This document shows, one piece after another, positions 1 to 9,030 of a stretch of DNA of 50,040 nt (positions within the stretch are counted from its first letter, which is position 1; every line of letters begins with the position of its first letter). The translations under genes were made by a program, and so were the position numbers. Below the pieces are notes generated by a model. The model saw nothing but the letters and a program-made list of their open reading frames with translations. It searched no databases and had not been told where the DNA came from. Source of the stretch: Eubacterium xylanophilum ATCC 35991 (GTDB lineage: Bacteria > Bacillota > Clostridia > Lachnospirales > Lachnospiraceae); contig NZ_JAEB01000028.1 of NCBI RefSeq assembly GCF_000518685.1, positions 1 through 50,040 on the forward strand. Reading direction: 5' to 3'.

Positions 1-237
1 CCCCAGTTCCCCCTCAGTACGGCTAGATTTCTTCTTCTCGCCATTCTAGCCGTACTAACCACCAAAACCACCGCATCACCCTCTCCCCCGCCAGCTCTCA
101 CGGCCCTTCCTCCCCCGATATAAACTTCATAACAAAATACAAAATGGCAGAACTGGGACACATTTATTTCCTTTGAGAGCCGCATAAATTTTAAAAAGTT
201 AAAATGGCTTTTCAACAGGGCTTAGATAAGTGCGCCT
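1..237. other. Non-coding left edge with a 12-bp perfect hairpin
   Basis: No convincing gene is seen. Bases 16-27 (AGTACGGCTAGA) pair perfectly with 45-56 (TCTAGCCGTACT) around a 17-base loop. The stretch is C-rich on the plus strand up to about 115 and A/T-rich after it, unlike the flanking genes. It may be the interior of the element whose outer 109 bases are 238-346, but the right copy is cut by the window edge, so this cannot be tested here. Confidence 0.4.
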
Positions 238-346
238 TTTTCTGGAATACATGCTTGTTATCAAAAAAATTAGGATAATTCCCTTGATTTTAGACTAAAA
301 AAGGAGCTGCACACTAACGATTTTTAATCGTTAATGCGACAGCCCC
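238..346 (-). repeat. Left copy of a ~110-bp inverted repeat (possible IS end)
   Basis: Reading the minus strand from 346 downwards gives the same sequence as 49931-50040, apart from one base in an A/T run (7 against 8). The outer part is an imperfect hairpin beginning GGGGCTGTCGCA, with the perfect core AACGATTAAAAATCGTT, followed by CTCC and six T. It lies about 20 bases past the stop of the aldolase gene and probably serves as that gene's terminator. The GGGGCTGTCGCA outer end resembles the termini of some insertion sequences, but no transposase is visible in 1-237. Confidence 0.85.
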
Positions 347-367
347 TTATATATAAGAATAATAGTA

Positions 368-1330
368 TTAGTTGAGTGTTAGATGTACATCGAATCCGCC
401 GAAGCTTTCCTTGAAATAAATAAATGTCAAAACACCTTTTTCATTGTACTCGGCTGAGTCCATGTCAAATTCTATACCCTGTTCACTCAAGTGATAAACA
501 GCTCTCTCGACTGAATTACATCCTACGGCAATATGACCCATCTTACCGCGACCCTGCATCTTCATAACCTCGATGCCCTCGCCACAGAAGAATGACTTTG
601 GACGTTCATCTTTGGCAAATCCGAAGATATTACAGAAAGCATTAGCTGTTGTTGTTGCAGCAGCTTCATTTTCTGAGTTAATTCCTATGTGCTTGATTCT
701 GAATCCAAGCATATTTTTTACAGCTTCTTTAGTGAGTTCTGTTATCTCATCAAATTTTCCGGCGTCAACAAGTGCTGAGCTAACCATCCAACTACCGCCA
801 CATGCGATAATCCTGTCATAGGCAAGATACTCGTTGAGATTTCCGGCGTTGATGCCTCCGGTTGGCATGAATTTCATATTTACATATGGAGCAGCCATAG
901 ACTTTATGAGTTTGAGCCCCCCGATTGCCTCGGCAGGAAATACTTTTACTACATCAAGGCCAAGTGCAATTGCCTGCTCGATATCGCTTGGATTGGCACA
1001 GCCCGGTGTTACAGGGATTCCCTTGTCAACGCAGTACTTAACAACCTCAGGATTGAGACCTGGGCTTACGATAAACTTGGCACCTGCATTTACGGCTCGA
1101 TCAACCTGCTCTGTTGTCAAAACAGTTCCGGCTCCTACAAACATCTGTGGGAATTCCTGGGACATAATCCTAATTGCTTCTTCGGCACATGCTGTTCTAA
1201 ATGTAACCTCTGCGCAAGGAAGCCCTCCGGCACAAAGAGCCTCTGCAAGAGGTCTTGCATCTTCAATCTTATTGAGTGCAACAACTGGTACAATACCGAT
1301 TTTAGATAGTTTTACTAAAGTTTCATTCAT
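368..1330 (-). CDS. eda: KDPG/KHG aldolase fused to a glyoxalase-like (VOC) domain
   Basis: 320 aa. Residues 1 to about 205 are a class I KDPG/KHG aldolase of the Entner-Doudoroff and uronate pathways, which splits 2-keto-3-deoxy-6-phosphogluconate to pyruvate and glyceraldehyde 3-phosphate. The Schiff-base lysine is in VVKVFPAEA (about K129) and the catalytic Glu in CAEVTFR (about E41). From about 208 a second domain begins (FRIKHIGIN, later GHIAVGC and FGGFDVHL) with the alternation and His positions of a vicinal-oxygen-chelate domain; stand-alone Eda is about 210 aa. I chose the Met at 1330 because AAGGATGG sits 8 bases before it; the Met at 1342 overlaps that site. A promoter lies at 1386-1413, and the repeat at 346 may terminate it. 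No other sugar-acid genes are nearby. The aldolase call is firm; the role of the second domain is unknown. Confidence 0.9.
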   Translation of the reverse strand: MNETLVKLSKIGIVPVVALNKIEDARPLAEALCAGGLPCAEVTFRTACAEEAIRIMSQEFPQMFVGAGTVLTTEQVDRAVNAGAKFIVSPGLNPEVVKYCVDKGIPVTPGCANPSDIEQAIALGLDVVKVFPAEAIGGLKLIKSMAAPYVNMKFMPTGGINAGNLNEYLAYDRIIACGGSWMVSSALVDAGKFDEITELTKEAVKNMLGFRIKHIGINSENEAAATTTANAFCNIFGFAKDERPKSFFCGEGIEVMKMQGRGKMGHIAVGCNSVERAVYHLSEQGIEFDMDSAEYNEKGVLTFIYFKESFGGFDVHLTLN

Positions 1331-1385
1331 ATTAATATCCATCCTTTCGGTTTTTCAAACGAAAAACTTTTATTCAACAAATATT

Positions 1386-1413
1386 ATTATAAACCTTTTA
1401 AAAAATAAGTCAA
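1386..1413 (-). promoter_or_regulatory. Sigma-A type promoter of the aldolase gene
   Basis: On the minus strand TTGACT (1413-1408) and TATAAT (1391-1386) are separated by 16 bases, about 55 bases before the chosen start codon. Confidence 0.7.
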
Positions 1414-1448
1414 TAATGACATTGGAGAAACTGTGTTTTTCTAGTCAC

Positions 1449-1477
1449 TTTACAAATCCGATTTCATGAAGTATAAT
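1449..1477 (+). promoter_or_regulatory. Sigma-A type promoter upstream of the 842-aa membrane protein
   Basis: TTTACA (1449-1454), a 17-base spacer and a perfect TATAAT (1472-1477), with the start codon at 1534. It lies back to back with the aldolase promoter. Confidence 0.75.
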
Positions 1478-1533
1478 GAAGGATGTTCACTACCGCGTTT
1501 TTCTGCGGAATATTTTACAAAGGAAATGATAAA

Positions 1534-4062
1534 ATGTTTAAGTATATATATAGAACAATTGTGTTGCTGGTTGTTTTTGCAGTGGCACTGTTTATCTTTG
1601 GAAGTCAGCTCAAAAGCGAGATTCACAATGAGGGGGAGAAAGTCGTTGTGGGAAGCGAGAGCTTGCCATATATGACGCTTAATTCCCAGGGACAAGAGAT
1701 GAATATACTATATGGTTACAATGGTCCGCTGGACAGCGATATTGTCAGAGAGTCTATTACGCCAATCGACAACAGTAGAACGATCAAGGTCAGCTTTAAG
1801 GGCGGTGATATAGGTATCGTGAAGCTCCAGTATGATGTGATAGACAAGAATACGGAAGAGGTTCTCTATACCAATACTCTCAATTCTATGCCAAAGGAAA
1901 ATGTTCCGCTGGATATTTTACTTGACTATCATTTTATGACAAGTACAGAGTACATTCTTTCCTTTACTGCGGTCACCGATCAGGGAAGAAAAGTGCACTA
2001 CTTTACAAGATTGAAGTACTATCAGGAAAACTCTAATTTGGCTGGAAAGGTCAAATTTGTCATGGATTTTCATGAGAATACTTTTTCCAAGGGAAAGCAG
2101 GAGGAAATTGCCAAGTATTTGGAGACCGATGGTAGTGTGGCGGATAATAATTTAGCTCATGTGACCATCAAGTCGGGAAGCGAGATTGTGACATGGGGGA
2201 AACTTTCGCCCAACAAACTTTCCAGCGTTGTTCCTACGATAAAAGAGTACAATATGGAGACGGCATGCGTGGAGTTATCGTATTTTGTGGAGGGCAATAC
2301 CAATACAGGAAAGCAGAAGTTCCGCGTAAATGAATTCTATAGAATAAGATATGCACATGGCAAGGCTTATCTTCTGAACTTCGACAGAACTATGAATGCC
2401 ATGTTTGATCCGAAGATGACCAAAGCTAACAGTGGGCTGTTAAAGATTGGTATAACTCCGGAGAGTGGAGCGGGTGTCATGGCATCGCCAAATACGAAGG
2501 AAGTATACTTCGTTCATGATGCCAATTTGTATTGCTATAGCATGGACAAAAAGGTCAATAAAATAAGAAAGATTTATTCGGCATTTAGCGAGAAAGTACA
2601 GTATGAATATATGCTTGAGAGTGTGCAAAATATAAGGCTTTTGGACGTTGATGATAATGGGGATTTGACATTTGTGGCATATGGATACTTCCCTCGTGGT
2701 CAGTATGAGGGGAAGGTTGCCATTATTCTCTATAAGTATGACAGAGAAGATGGAATTCTCAATGAGCTTATATATCTGCCGATTGATACAACATATCAGC
2801 AGCTAAATCAAGACTTTATGAACTATAGTTATATAAGTGAGAAGAATATCTATTACTTTGCCATAGGAAATAATGTTTACTCATATAATATTGAGGCAAG
2901 AAGACTTGTCAAAATAGTGGAAGGTGTGACTGACAAGGGATTTAAGGTGATTGAGGCAAACCATTGCTTTGTGTGGTCTTCAGATCCAAAGGCTGGATAT
3001 GGTGACAATATAACTGTATTTGATCTCGATACTGAGAAGAAGACCATCATAGAGAAGAAGGGCAGTGAAGAATATATTCGCCTAATGGGAGTGATTAATG
3101 AGGATATTGTCTATGGTTATGTGAAAAAAGATGATATCTCGACTACGAAGGCCGGAACGCCTCTGATACCTTGTTATGAGATGGATATAGCCAACAAGGA
3201 TGGCAAGGTATCTAAGTGCTATAACAAGGCCGGAAGATATATAACAGAAGTTAAGTCTGAGGGAAATGTTATGACACTTTATAGTGCCAAGAAGATTGGA
3301 AAGGGAAGATTTAAGACTGTTTCAGATGACAGTATCTTGAATCAGAACAAAGAAAAAGGTTCCGCATATTATATGAAGAGCGGAGCGTCATCTATGTCCC
3401 TGACAGAGTGGTATATAGGTTTTCCTGCGGGATTTGTATTTGAAAAAACACCGGACTATGAGGTGGCTGAGGATGTTACCATTACGGTGGGCAAGGCTGT
3501 TCACTTGGGAGAATCTTCATCTGAGAAGTATTATGTCTATGCATTTGGACGTATTACAGGGGCATATGAGAGCCCTGCAGAAGCTATCAAAGTTGCGGAT
3601 TCTCAGATGGGAGTTGTGATATCTAATTCGCATCGTATTGTATGGGAGAGAAGTGGAAGTTTTCTCAAGAATTCCGTTGCCGGAATAGAGATGATTAAAG
3701 TCCAGAATAGAGTGTCAAATAGTGCGGCATGTGCAGCTATGGTTTTGAAGGCGAACCATTTTAACGTCAATCCTGAGAATATGACCGAGAGAAATAATAC
3801 GATGTTACAGATGTTGAAAACATATATGAGCGAGCCTGTGGACCTTACAGGTCTCACATTGGAGCAGGCGCTATACTTTGTCAGCAACAGTAAATATGTG
3901 ATTGCCGTTATTAATAATAATAGGCAAGTGGTTATTAGCGGTTATGATACCAAGACGGTGACATATTATGATCCTGTTGAGGGTAAAGTTAAGACAACAT
4001 CAAGGGATGGCTTTGAAAAGAGTCTCAAAAATTCGGGCAGAGTAATGGTAAGTTACCTGTGA
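1534..4062 (+). CDS. Membrane-anchored extracytoplasmic protein with degenerate C39-like C-terminal domain
   Basis: 842 aa. The start at 1534 has AAAGGA nine bases upstream and gives a short N-terminus followed by one hydrophobic helix (about residues 7-27), so the bulk is probably outside the cell. The middle is beta-rich, with repeated blade-like stretches such as VYFVHDANLYCYSMD and IYYFAIGNNVYSYNIE that suggest a propeller. The last ~130 residues follow the papain-like C39 pattern: a Cys in SNSAACAAMVLKA, then VVISGYDTKTVTYYDP, matching the usual HYVVVTGYD...DP. The catalytic His position is Arg (NNRQVVISGYD), so proteolysis is unlikely. No family name is recognised. It has its own promoter, and a tRNA pair follows. 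The anchoring and C39 resemblance are seen directly; the binding or scaffold role is inference. Confidence 0.75.
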   Translation: MFKYIYRTIVLLVVFAVALFIFGSQLKSEIHNEGEKVVVGSESLPYMTLNSQGQEMNILYGYNGPLDSDIVRESITPIDNSRTIKVSFKGGDIGIVKLQYDVIDKNTEEVLYTNTLNSMPKENVPLDILLDYHFMTSTEYILSFTAVTDQGRKVHYFTRLKYYQENSNLAGKVKFVMDFHENTFSKGKQEEIAKYLETDGSVADNNLAHVTIKSGSEIVTWGKLSPNKLSSVVPTIKEYNMETACVELSYFVEGNTNTGKQKFRVNEFYRIRYAHGKAYLLNFDRTMNAMFDPKMTKANSGLLKIGITPESGAGVMASPNTKEVYFVHDANLYCYSMDKKVNKIRKIYSAFSEKVQYEYMLESVQNIRLLDVDDNGDLTFVAYGYFPRGQYEGKVAIILYKYDREDGILNELIYLPIDTTYQQLNQDFMNYSYISEKNIYYFAIGNNVYSYNIEARRLVKIVEGVTDKGFKVIEANHCFVWSSDPKAGYGDNITVFDLDTEKKTIIEKKGSEEYIRLMGVINEDIVYGYVKKDDISTTKAGTPLIPCYEMDIANKDGKVSKCYNKAGRYITEVKSEGNVMTLYSAKKIGKGRFKTVSDDSILNQNKEKGSAYYMKSGASSMSLTEWYIGFPAGFVFEKTPDYEVAEDVTITVGKAVHLGESSSEKYYVYAFGRITGAYESPAEAIKVADSQMGVVISNSHRIVWERSGSFLKNSVAGIEMIKVQNRVSNSAACAAMVLKANHFNVNPENMTERNNTMLQMLKTYMSEPVDLTGLTLEQALYFVSNSKYVIAVINNNRQVVISGYDTKTVTYYDPVEGKVKTTSRDGFEKSLKNSGRVMVSYL

Positions 4063-4119
4063 TTTTTCCGCTTTCCCAGACAAATGTAAGGGCACTCTGG
4101 AATAATATGAAAAAAGTTC

Positions 4120-4148
4120 TTGCATTGTTTGGGAAAGTATGATATATT
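4120..4148 (+). promoter_or_regulatory. Promoter of tRNA-Glu
   Basis: TTGCAT (4120-4125), a 17-base spacer and TATATT (4143-4148), 20 bases before the mature tRNA 5' end. Confidence 0.6.
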
Positions 4149-4167
4149 AGATAATGCTGAGTGTATT

Positions 4168-4239
4168 GGCCCCTTGGTCAAGCGGTTAAGACATCGCCCT
4201 TTCACGGCGGTAACACGGGTTCGATTCCCGTAGGGGTCA
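4168..4239 (+). tRNA. tRNA-Glu (anticodon TTC)
   Basis: 72 nt, no encoded CCA. The acceptor stem GGCCCCT pairs with AGGGGTC, the T arm contains GGTTCGATTCC, and the anticodon TTC is at 4201-4203 in loop CTTTCAC, closed by TCGCC/GGCGG. It has its own upstream promoter. Confidence 0.97.
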
Positions 4240-4266
4240 TTTAGTGTAGAAATTTTGTTTTTGCAC

Positions 4267-4295
4267 TTGCAATTTATTTTCAATTATGTTATAAT
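4267..4295 (+). promoter_or_regulatory. Promoter of tRNA-Cys
   Basis: TTGCAA (4267-4272), a 17-base spacer and a perfect TATAAT (4290-4295). The second tRNA can therefore be transcribed apart from the first. Confidence 0.65.
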
Positions 4296-4306
4296 TCGAT
4301 TTGCAC

Positions 4307-4377
4307 GGCGACATAGCCAAGTGGTAAGGCGTGGGTCTGCAACACCCTGATCACCAGTTCGAATCTGGTTGTCGCCT
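4307..4377 (+). tRNA. tRNA-Cys (anticodon GCA)
   Basis: 71 nt, no encoded CCA. The acceptor GGCGACA pairs with TGTCGCC, followed by discriminator T as usual for tRNA-Cys. The anticodon GCA is at 4339-4341 and the T arm has GGTTCGAATC-type sequence. Confidence 0.96.
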
Positions 4378-4380
4378 CTT

Positions 4381-4407
4381 AAGCCTTAGGTATTACCTAA
4401 GGCTTTT
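4381..4407 (+). terminator. Rho-independent terminator after tRNA-Cys
   Basis: Perfect stem AAGCCTTAGGT / ACCTAAGGCTT around a 3-base loop, ending in TTTT. Confidence 0.85.
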
Positions 4408-4441
4408 CATTGTATATTGACAATATTCGAAGGAGTTTTGT

Positions 4442-5434
4442 ATGAGAGTTAACAGAGGATTATATGTGGCAGTATTCTTGCTTTTTGCAGCCTTTATGCT
4501 GTGGGCTCCGAGAGTGGAAGCTGCTTCACAGTACAAGATTAAGATTAATAAGCAAAAGAATACAGTAACAGTATATGAAAAAATGGATGGAAAATACAAA
4601 GCAGTAAAAGCTTTTATATGCTCCACTGGTGATAATACCCCTATCGGAACATTTTCCCTTCAAGAAAGATATAAGTGGCATGCATTGGTACAGTCTATGT
4701 ACGGGCAGTACTGTGTGAGAATCACGGGACATATTCTATTTCATTCCGTGCCATATTCTAGGATGAATCCCGCAAAGATGTATGCGGCTGAGTTTAATAA
4801 GTTGGGGAAGAAGGCTAGTCACGGCTGTATTAGATTGACTGTTAAGGATTCGAGATGGATATATAAAAATTGTCCTCGAGGAACTAAGATAGTCATATAT
4901 AATGGCAAGAAAGCGGGGCCACTGGGAAAACCTGCGATGGTAAAACTTCCTGTCAAGAAGAAGTATTCCTATGATCCGACTGACAAGTGGTATCCGAAGA
5001 ATCCATATAATAATAAAAAGCCAACTATAAAGGGTGCTAAGAAGAAGACAATCCAGCAGGGAGATGCTGATTATGATATTTTGTCAGGCATCAAGGTAAA
5101 GAATAGTGTTGGAAAGAATGCCAAAAAATTATTGCAGGTGACAGTTAAGTATAGGCCTGATAAGAAGACACCGTATGAAGTGACCAATGCTGTTGATACG
5201 GATATAGTTGGATATTATAAGGTTACTTATAAGATAATAGATCAGCTTGGCAAGACTGCTAAAGTTACCGTGGTCCACCGAGTTGTTAAGTCTAAGAATG
5301 ATGAAGATAGCGGGAATGTGGTTAGTCCGCCGGCACTATCGAGACTTGGCACCGGTATGGATATGCATTTAATGAATTTTGATATTTATAAAGAATATAT
5401 AATGGAACCGGAAAGGAGCGGACTATTTATCTAA
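4442..5434 (+). CDS. Secreted L,D-transpeptidase (YkuD family)
   Basis: 330 aa. The signal peptide is about residues 1-28, with a likely cut after VEAA. Residues 30-155 are a YkuD-type L,D-transpeptidase domain with the active-site signature SHGCIRL (catalytic Cys129, His127) and the earlier partner His101 in LFHSVPY. Such enzymes cross-link peptidoglycan stems 3-3 or attach proteins to them. Residues from about 185 on ([20 protein letters not shown] onward) look like a bacterial Ig-like domain ending in [27 protein letters not shown] lies upstream with good spacing. The leucyl-tRNA synthetase gene begins about 23 bases after the stop with no terminator, so both may share a transcript although their functions are unrelated. 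Confidence 0.9.
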   Translation: MRVNRGLYVAVFLLFAAFMLWAPRVEAASQYKIKINKQKNTVTVYEKMDGKYKAVKAFICSTGDNTPIGTFSLQERYKWHALVQSMYGQYCVRITGHILFHSVPYSRMNPAKMYAAEFNKLGKKASHGCIRLTVKDSRWIYKNCPRGTKIVIYNGKKAGPLGKPAMVKLPVKKKYSYDPTDKWYPKNPYNNKKPTIKGAKKKTIQQGDADYDILSGIKVKNSVGKNAKKLLQVTVKYRPDKKTPYEVTNAVDTDIVGYYKVTYKIIDQLGKTAKVTVVHRVVKSKNDEDSGNVVSPPALSRLGTGMDMHLMNFDIYKEYIMEPERSGLFI

Positions 5435-5457
5435 TAAATAATAGTCATGTGAGATTT

Positions 5458-7863
5458 ATGAAGAGTTATAATCCTAAGGAAATAGAAAAGAAATGGCAGA
5501 AAATCTGGGAGGACAACAAGGCATTTGCGGCTACTGAAGATTATTCAAAGCCAAAGTATTATGCGTTGGTAGAATTCCCATATCCATCGGGACAGGGACT
5601 TCATGTGGGGCATCCAAGACCATATACTGCATTGGACATTGTGGCGAGAAAGAGAAGAATGCAGGGATATAACGTGCTTTATCCTATGGGATGGGATGCA
5701 TTTGGACTTCCTACAGAGAATTATGCTATTAAGAATAAGATTCATCCAAGAGAAGTTACAAAGAACAATGTAGCTAGGTTCAAGGCACAGCTTCAGGCTT
5801 TGGGATATTCCTTTGATTGGGATAGAGAGGTCAATACAACGGATCCTGAGTACTACAAGTGGACTCAGTGGATTTTCCTCAAGTTGTTTAAGAAGGGACT
5901 TGCATATAAGTCAGAGATGCCTATTAACTGGTGTACTTCATGTAAGTGTGGACTCGCCAACGAAGAGGTTGTCAACGGTGTCTGCGAGAGATGTGGAAGC
6001 GAAGTTGTGAGAAAGGTTAAGAGCCAGTGGATGCTCAAGATCACAAAGTACGCTGACAGATTGATTGATGATTTGGCAGATGTTGATTATATCGAGCGCG
6101 TTAAAGTTTCACAGAAGAACTGGATTGGTCGCTCACATGGTGCAGAAGTTGACTTCTCAATTAAAGATAAAGAAGAGAAGCTTAGAATATATACTACAAG
6201 ACCTGATACACTGTTTGGTGTTACATATATGGTTGTATCACCTGAGCATCCTTATCTTGACAAGTATAAAGATGAGATTGCCAACTGGGATGAGATAGTA
6301 GCTTATCGCGAGGCGGCTGCCAGAAAGTCTGATTTTGAGAGAACTGAGCTTGCCAAGGATAAGACTGGTGTAGAGATTCAGGGGCTTACAGCCATTAACC
6401 CTGTAAATGATCAGGAGATTCCAATCTGGGTTTCTGATTATGTACTTATGAGCTATGGAACCGGTGCGATTATGGCCGTGCCTGCTCATGACGACCGCGA
6501 CTGGGAATTTGCCAAGAAGTTTGACATTCCTATCGTAGAGGTTATCGAGGGAGGAAATGTGGAAGAGGCTGCATTTACAGATGTTCAGACAGGAACACTT
6601 GTAAACTCTGGTTTTATAACCGGTTTGTCAGTAGAAGAAGCCAAGAAAAAGATTACAGAGTGGCTTCAGGAGAAGAAGATTGGAGAGGCTAAGACAAACT
6701 TCAAGTTGCGTGACTGGGTATTTTCCAGACAGCGTTACTGGGGAGAACCTATTCCAATTGTAAAATGCGAGAAATGTGGATACGTGCCTGTTCCTGAAGA
6801 GGAACTTCCACTTCAGTTGCCGGAGGTTGACAACTACGAGCCAACGGATAACGGTGAGTCTCCACTTGCAAAGATTGAGGATTGGGTAAATACTACATGT
6901 CCATGTTGTGGAGGAAAAGCAGTTAGAGAGACTGATACGATGCCACAGTGGGCCGGATCATCATGGTATTTCTTAAGATATATCGATCCTACTAATAAAG
7001 AGGCACTTGCAAGCAAGGAAGCGCTTGAGTATTGGCTTCCTGTTGATTGGTATAACGGTGGTATGGAGCATACTACACTTCACTTGTTATATTCAAGATT
7101 TTGGCATAAGTTCCTCTTTGATGAGGGCGTTGTTCCAACTAAGGAGCCATATCAGAAGAGAACTAGTCATGGAATGATTCTCGGTGAGAACGGCGAGAAG
7201 ATGAGTAAGTCACGTGGAAACGTAGTTAATCCGGACGATATCGTAAATGACTACGGTGCAGATACACTTCGTACATATGAGATGTTTATCGGAACATTTG
7301 ACGCGGCAGCAGCTTGGTCAGAGGACGGAGTTAAGGGATGTAGACGTTTCCTTGAGAGAGTGTGGAAGCTTCAAGAGCTTGTTGTAGACGGGGATGAGTA
7401 TACAAAGGATCTTGAAACAAAGATTCATCAGACAATCAAGAAGGTCAGCAATGACTTCGAGACCCTTAAGTACAATACAGCTATTGCTGCCATGATGGCA
7501 CTTATCAATGACTTCTACAAGGCTGAGAAGATTACCAAGGCTGACTTCAAGACATTGATTACACTTCTCAATCCGGTTGCGCCACATATCACAGAAGAGC
7601 TGTGGGAGATATTTGGATTTGAGGGAAGAATCTATGAGACTAGCTGGCCAGAGTATGATGAAGCTAAGACAGTTGAGAAGGTTCAGGAAATCGCAGTGCA
7701 GATTAATGGTAAGGTTCGTGCAACAGTGGGACTTGCTATTGATGCTGACAAGGATACAGCACTTGCTGCCGGTAAGGAAGCTGCGGCTAGATGGATTGAG
7801 GGCAAAGATCTTGTCAAAGAAATCTATGTGCCTGGAAGAATTATCAATATTGTTGTAAAATAA
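5458..7863 (+). CDS. leuS: Leucyl-tRNA synthetase
   Basis: 801 aa, the usual bacterial LeuS length. It charges tRNA-Leu with leucine. The class I signatures are HVGH (residues 49-52, the HIGH motif) and KMSKS (581-585). Between them lies the CP1 editing insert, with the conserved [15 protein letters not shown] stretch. Cys pairs near residues 159-180 (CTSCKCG...CERCG) and in the ZN2-like part (CEKCG, CPCCGG, about 436-484) should bind zinc. A GTG at 5449 could add three residues; I prefer the ATG at 5458 because [13 protein letters not shown] is the usual N-terminus. The Shine-Dalgarno match is weak for either. No T-box leader fits in the gap from the preceding gene. A terminator follows at 7883. 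Confidence 0.97.
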   Translation: MKSYNPKEIEKKWQKIWEDNKAFAATEDYSKPKYYALVEFPYPSGQGLHVGHPRPYTALDIVARKRRMQGYNVLYPMGWDAFGLPTENYAIKNKIHPREVTKNNVARFKAQLQALGYSFDWDREVNTTDPEYYKWTQWIFLKLFKKGLAYKSEMPINWCTSCKCGLANEEVVNGVCERCGSEVVRKVKSQWMLKITKYADRLIDDLADVDYIERVKVSQKNWIGRSHGAEVDFSIKDKEEKLRIYTTRPDTLFGVTYMVVSPEHPYLDKYKDEIANWDEIVAYREAAARKSDFERTELAKDKTGVEIQGLTAINPVNDQEIPIWVSDYVLMSYGTGAIMAVPAHDDRDWEFAKKFDIPIVEVIEGGNVEEAAFTDVQTGTLVNSGFITGLSVEEAKKKITEWLQEKKIGEAKTNFKLRDWVFSRQRYWGEPIPIVKCEKCGYVPVPEEELPLQLPEVDNYEPTDNGESPLAKIEDWVNTTCPCCGGKAVRETDTMPQWAGSSWYFLRYIDPTNKEALASKEALEYWLPVDWYNGGMEHTTLHLLYSRFWHKFLFDEGVVPTKEPYQKRTSHGMILGENGEKMSKSRGNVVNPDDIVNDYGADTLRTYEMFIGTFDAAAAWSEDGVKGCRRFLERVWKLQELVVDGDEYTKDLETKIHQTIKKVSNDFETLKYNTAIAAMMALINDFYKAEKITKADFKTLITLLNPVAPHITEELWEIFGFEGRIYETSWPEYDEAKTVEKVQEIAVQINGKVRATVGLAIDADKDTALAAGKEAAARWIEGKDLVKEIYVPGRIINIVVK

Positions 7864-7882
7864 TTAATATAATTATACATGG

Positions 7883-7916
7883 ATACCTGCTGTGACTTGG
7901 TTGCAGCAGGTATTTT
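7883..7916 (+). terminator. Rho-independent terminator after leuS
   Basis: Stem ATACCTGCTG (7883-7892) with CAGCAGGTAT (7903-7912), then TTTT. It overlaps the region just before the next ribosome binding site. Confidence 0.75.
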
Positions 7917-7927
7917 CGGAGGTTTAT

Positions 7928-8839
7928 ATGCGATTAAGAAGAATAGAAAAGAGTTTGGCTAGAAGAGTAGCTGCCGTTGCTCTTAGTATGATGATAGCAA
8001 CCAGTGCTATGAATGGGGAATGCACGGTTGATGCCAAGAAGAAGATGACGGTGGCAGATATAAAGGCTTCATATGTAGTGGCGGATGCTACCACAGGTGA
8101 GATTTTAGCTACTCACAAAGCCGGTAAGAAGGTATATCCCGCCAGCACAACTAAAGTTCTTACTATATGTACGATACTTGAGAGGATGAAGGCCAAGGGA
8201 ATAAAGAAAAATGACTATGTGAAGATTACCAAGAAGATGATAAAAAGTGTTCCTTCGGGAAGTAAGTGTGCATACATTCGCAAGGGAAAAAAGTATACTT
8301 ACAGGGACCTTATCGGACTTGTTATGGTAGTTTCTGCGGCAGATGCGGTTCAAGCACTTAACAAAGCACTTTACAAGAGTAACAAGGCATTTACGAAAGA
8401 TATGAACCGTGTGGCAGCTAAGATAGGTATGTCTAAATCTCATTTTGACAATGGAATCGGGCTTGATAAGGGAAATGGCTACAATAATATATATACAACA
8501 GCCGATGATATGATGAAGCTTGAGATTTATGCCAGCAACAATCATCAGTTAATCAATACTATGGCAAAGAAGAAGCGAATCAAGGTTTATGATAAGTCGA
8601 GAAAAGCATGCCATGTATTTAGGAGCACCAATCTTTTTTATCGCGGTTTTAAATACAGCAAGAAAAGATATAAAGTAGTGGGAATGAAGACCGGATATAC
8701 AAGTGTAGCCAAGCACACTCTTCTTACTAAGACAGAGGCGGTCCTTGCCGATAGAAGCTTGTTAGTTGCAGTGTTCAATATCGGAAAAAAAGAAAATGTA
8801 TATAAGGATACAAAGCTTTTATTAGATATGTATTCGTGA
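7928..8839 (+). CDS. D-alanyl-D-alanine carboxypeptidase (peptidase S11)
   Basis: 303 aa. The start at 7928 follows CGGAGGT by five bases. An N-terminal hydrophobic stretch (VAAVALSMMIATSAM) acts as signal peptide or anchor. The S11 penicillin-binding motifs are STTK (S73, K76) and KTG (254-256). Between them the SxN position reads SAAD (136-139), so the usual Asn is Ala. The family trims the terminal D-Ala from peptidoglycan pentapeptides outside the membrane. The usual C-terminal beta domain and amphipathic helix of DacA are absent; the protein ends soon after the KTG domain. The stop codon overlaps a dispersed 35-bp repeat. Confidence 0.88.
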   Translation: MRLRRIEKSLARRVAAVALSMMIATSAMNGECTVDAKKKMTVADIKASYVVADATTGEILATHKAGKKVYPASTTKVLTICTILERMKAKGIKKNDYVKITKKMIKSVPSGSKCAYIRKGKKYTYRDLIGLVMVVSAADAVQALNKALYKSNKAFTKDMNRVAAKIGMSKSHFDNGIGLDKGNGYNNIYTTADDMMKLEIYASNNHQLINTMAKKKRIKVYDKSRKACHVFRSTNLFYRGFKYSKKRYKVVGMKTGYTSVAKHTLLTKTEAVLADRSLLVAVFNIGKKENVYKDTKLLLDMYS

Positions 8840-8873
8840 AAATTGTCTTACGAACGACGTGAGTAAGACCAGC
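8839..8873 (+). repeat. Dispersed 35-bp palindromic repeat, copy 1
   Basis: Identical in inverse orientation to 27770-27804 and 27819-27853. Its core pairs GTCTTAC with GTAAGAC across an 11-base loop. It starts on the last base of the carboxypeptidase stop codon and lies just upstream of that gene's terminator. Confidence 0.9.
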
Positions 8874-8892
8874 GATATGCGATTCCGATAAA

Positions 8893-8936
8893 AAATAGTC
8901 CGCAGGTGATGAGTAATCTGATCCTGCGGACTATTT
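8893..8936 (+). terminator. Terminator hairpin after the D,D-carboxypeptidase gene
   Basis: Perfect 14-bp stem AAATAGTCCGCAGG / CCTGCGGACTATTT around a 16-base loop. The A/T ends let it work on either strand. Confidence 0.75.
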
Positions 8937-8950
8937 AGTCTGTTTGGATG

Positions 8951-8978
8951 ATGACAAACTCCATATAAATAGTATAAT
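8951..8978 (+). promoter_or_regulatory. Promoter of the large secreted Ig-like protein
   Basis: ATGACA (8951-8956), a 16-base spacer and a perfect TATAAT (8973-8978), about 50 bases before the start codon. Confidence 0.6.
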
Positions 8979-9030
8979 TGGGTATTGTAGTGTACTATGT
9001 TTAAGTATAGAATGCTTTAAGGAGGCAAAT

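Noticed and set aside
118-217. Remnant of a transposase C-terminus in the left edge
   Set aside because: One frame reads INFKKLKWLFNRA before a stop, which vaguely recalls transposase ends, but only 28 residues are open and no family match can be supported.
834-1469. 211-aa plus-strand reading frame
   Set aside because: Lies antisense to the aldolase, which has clear family motifs.
5411-5457. T-box leader before leuS
   Set aside because: The gap to the preceding gene is only about 23 bases, too short for a T-box.
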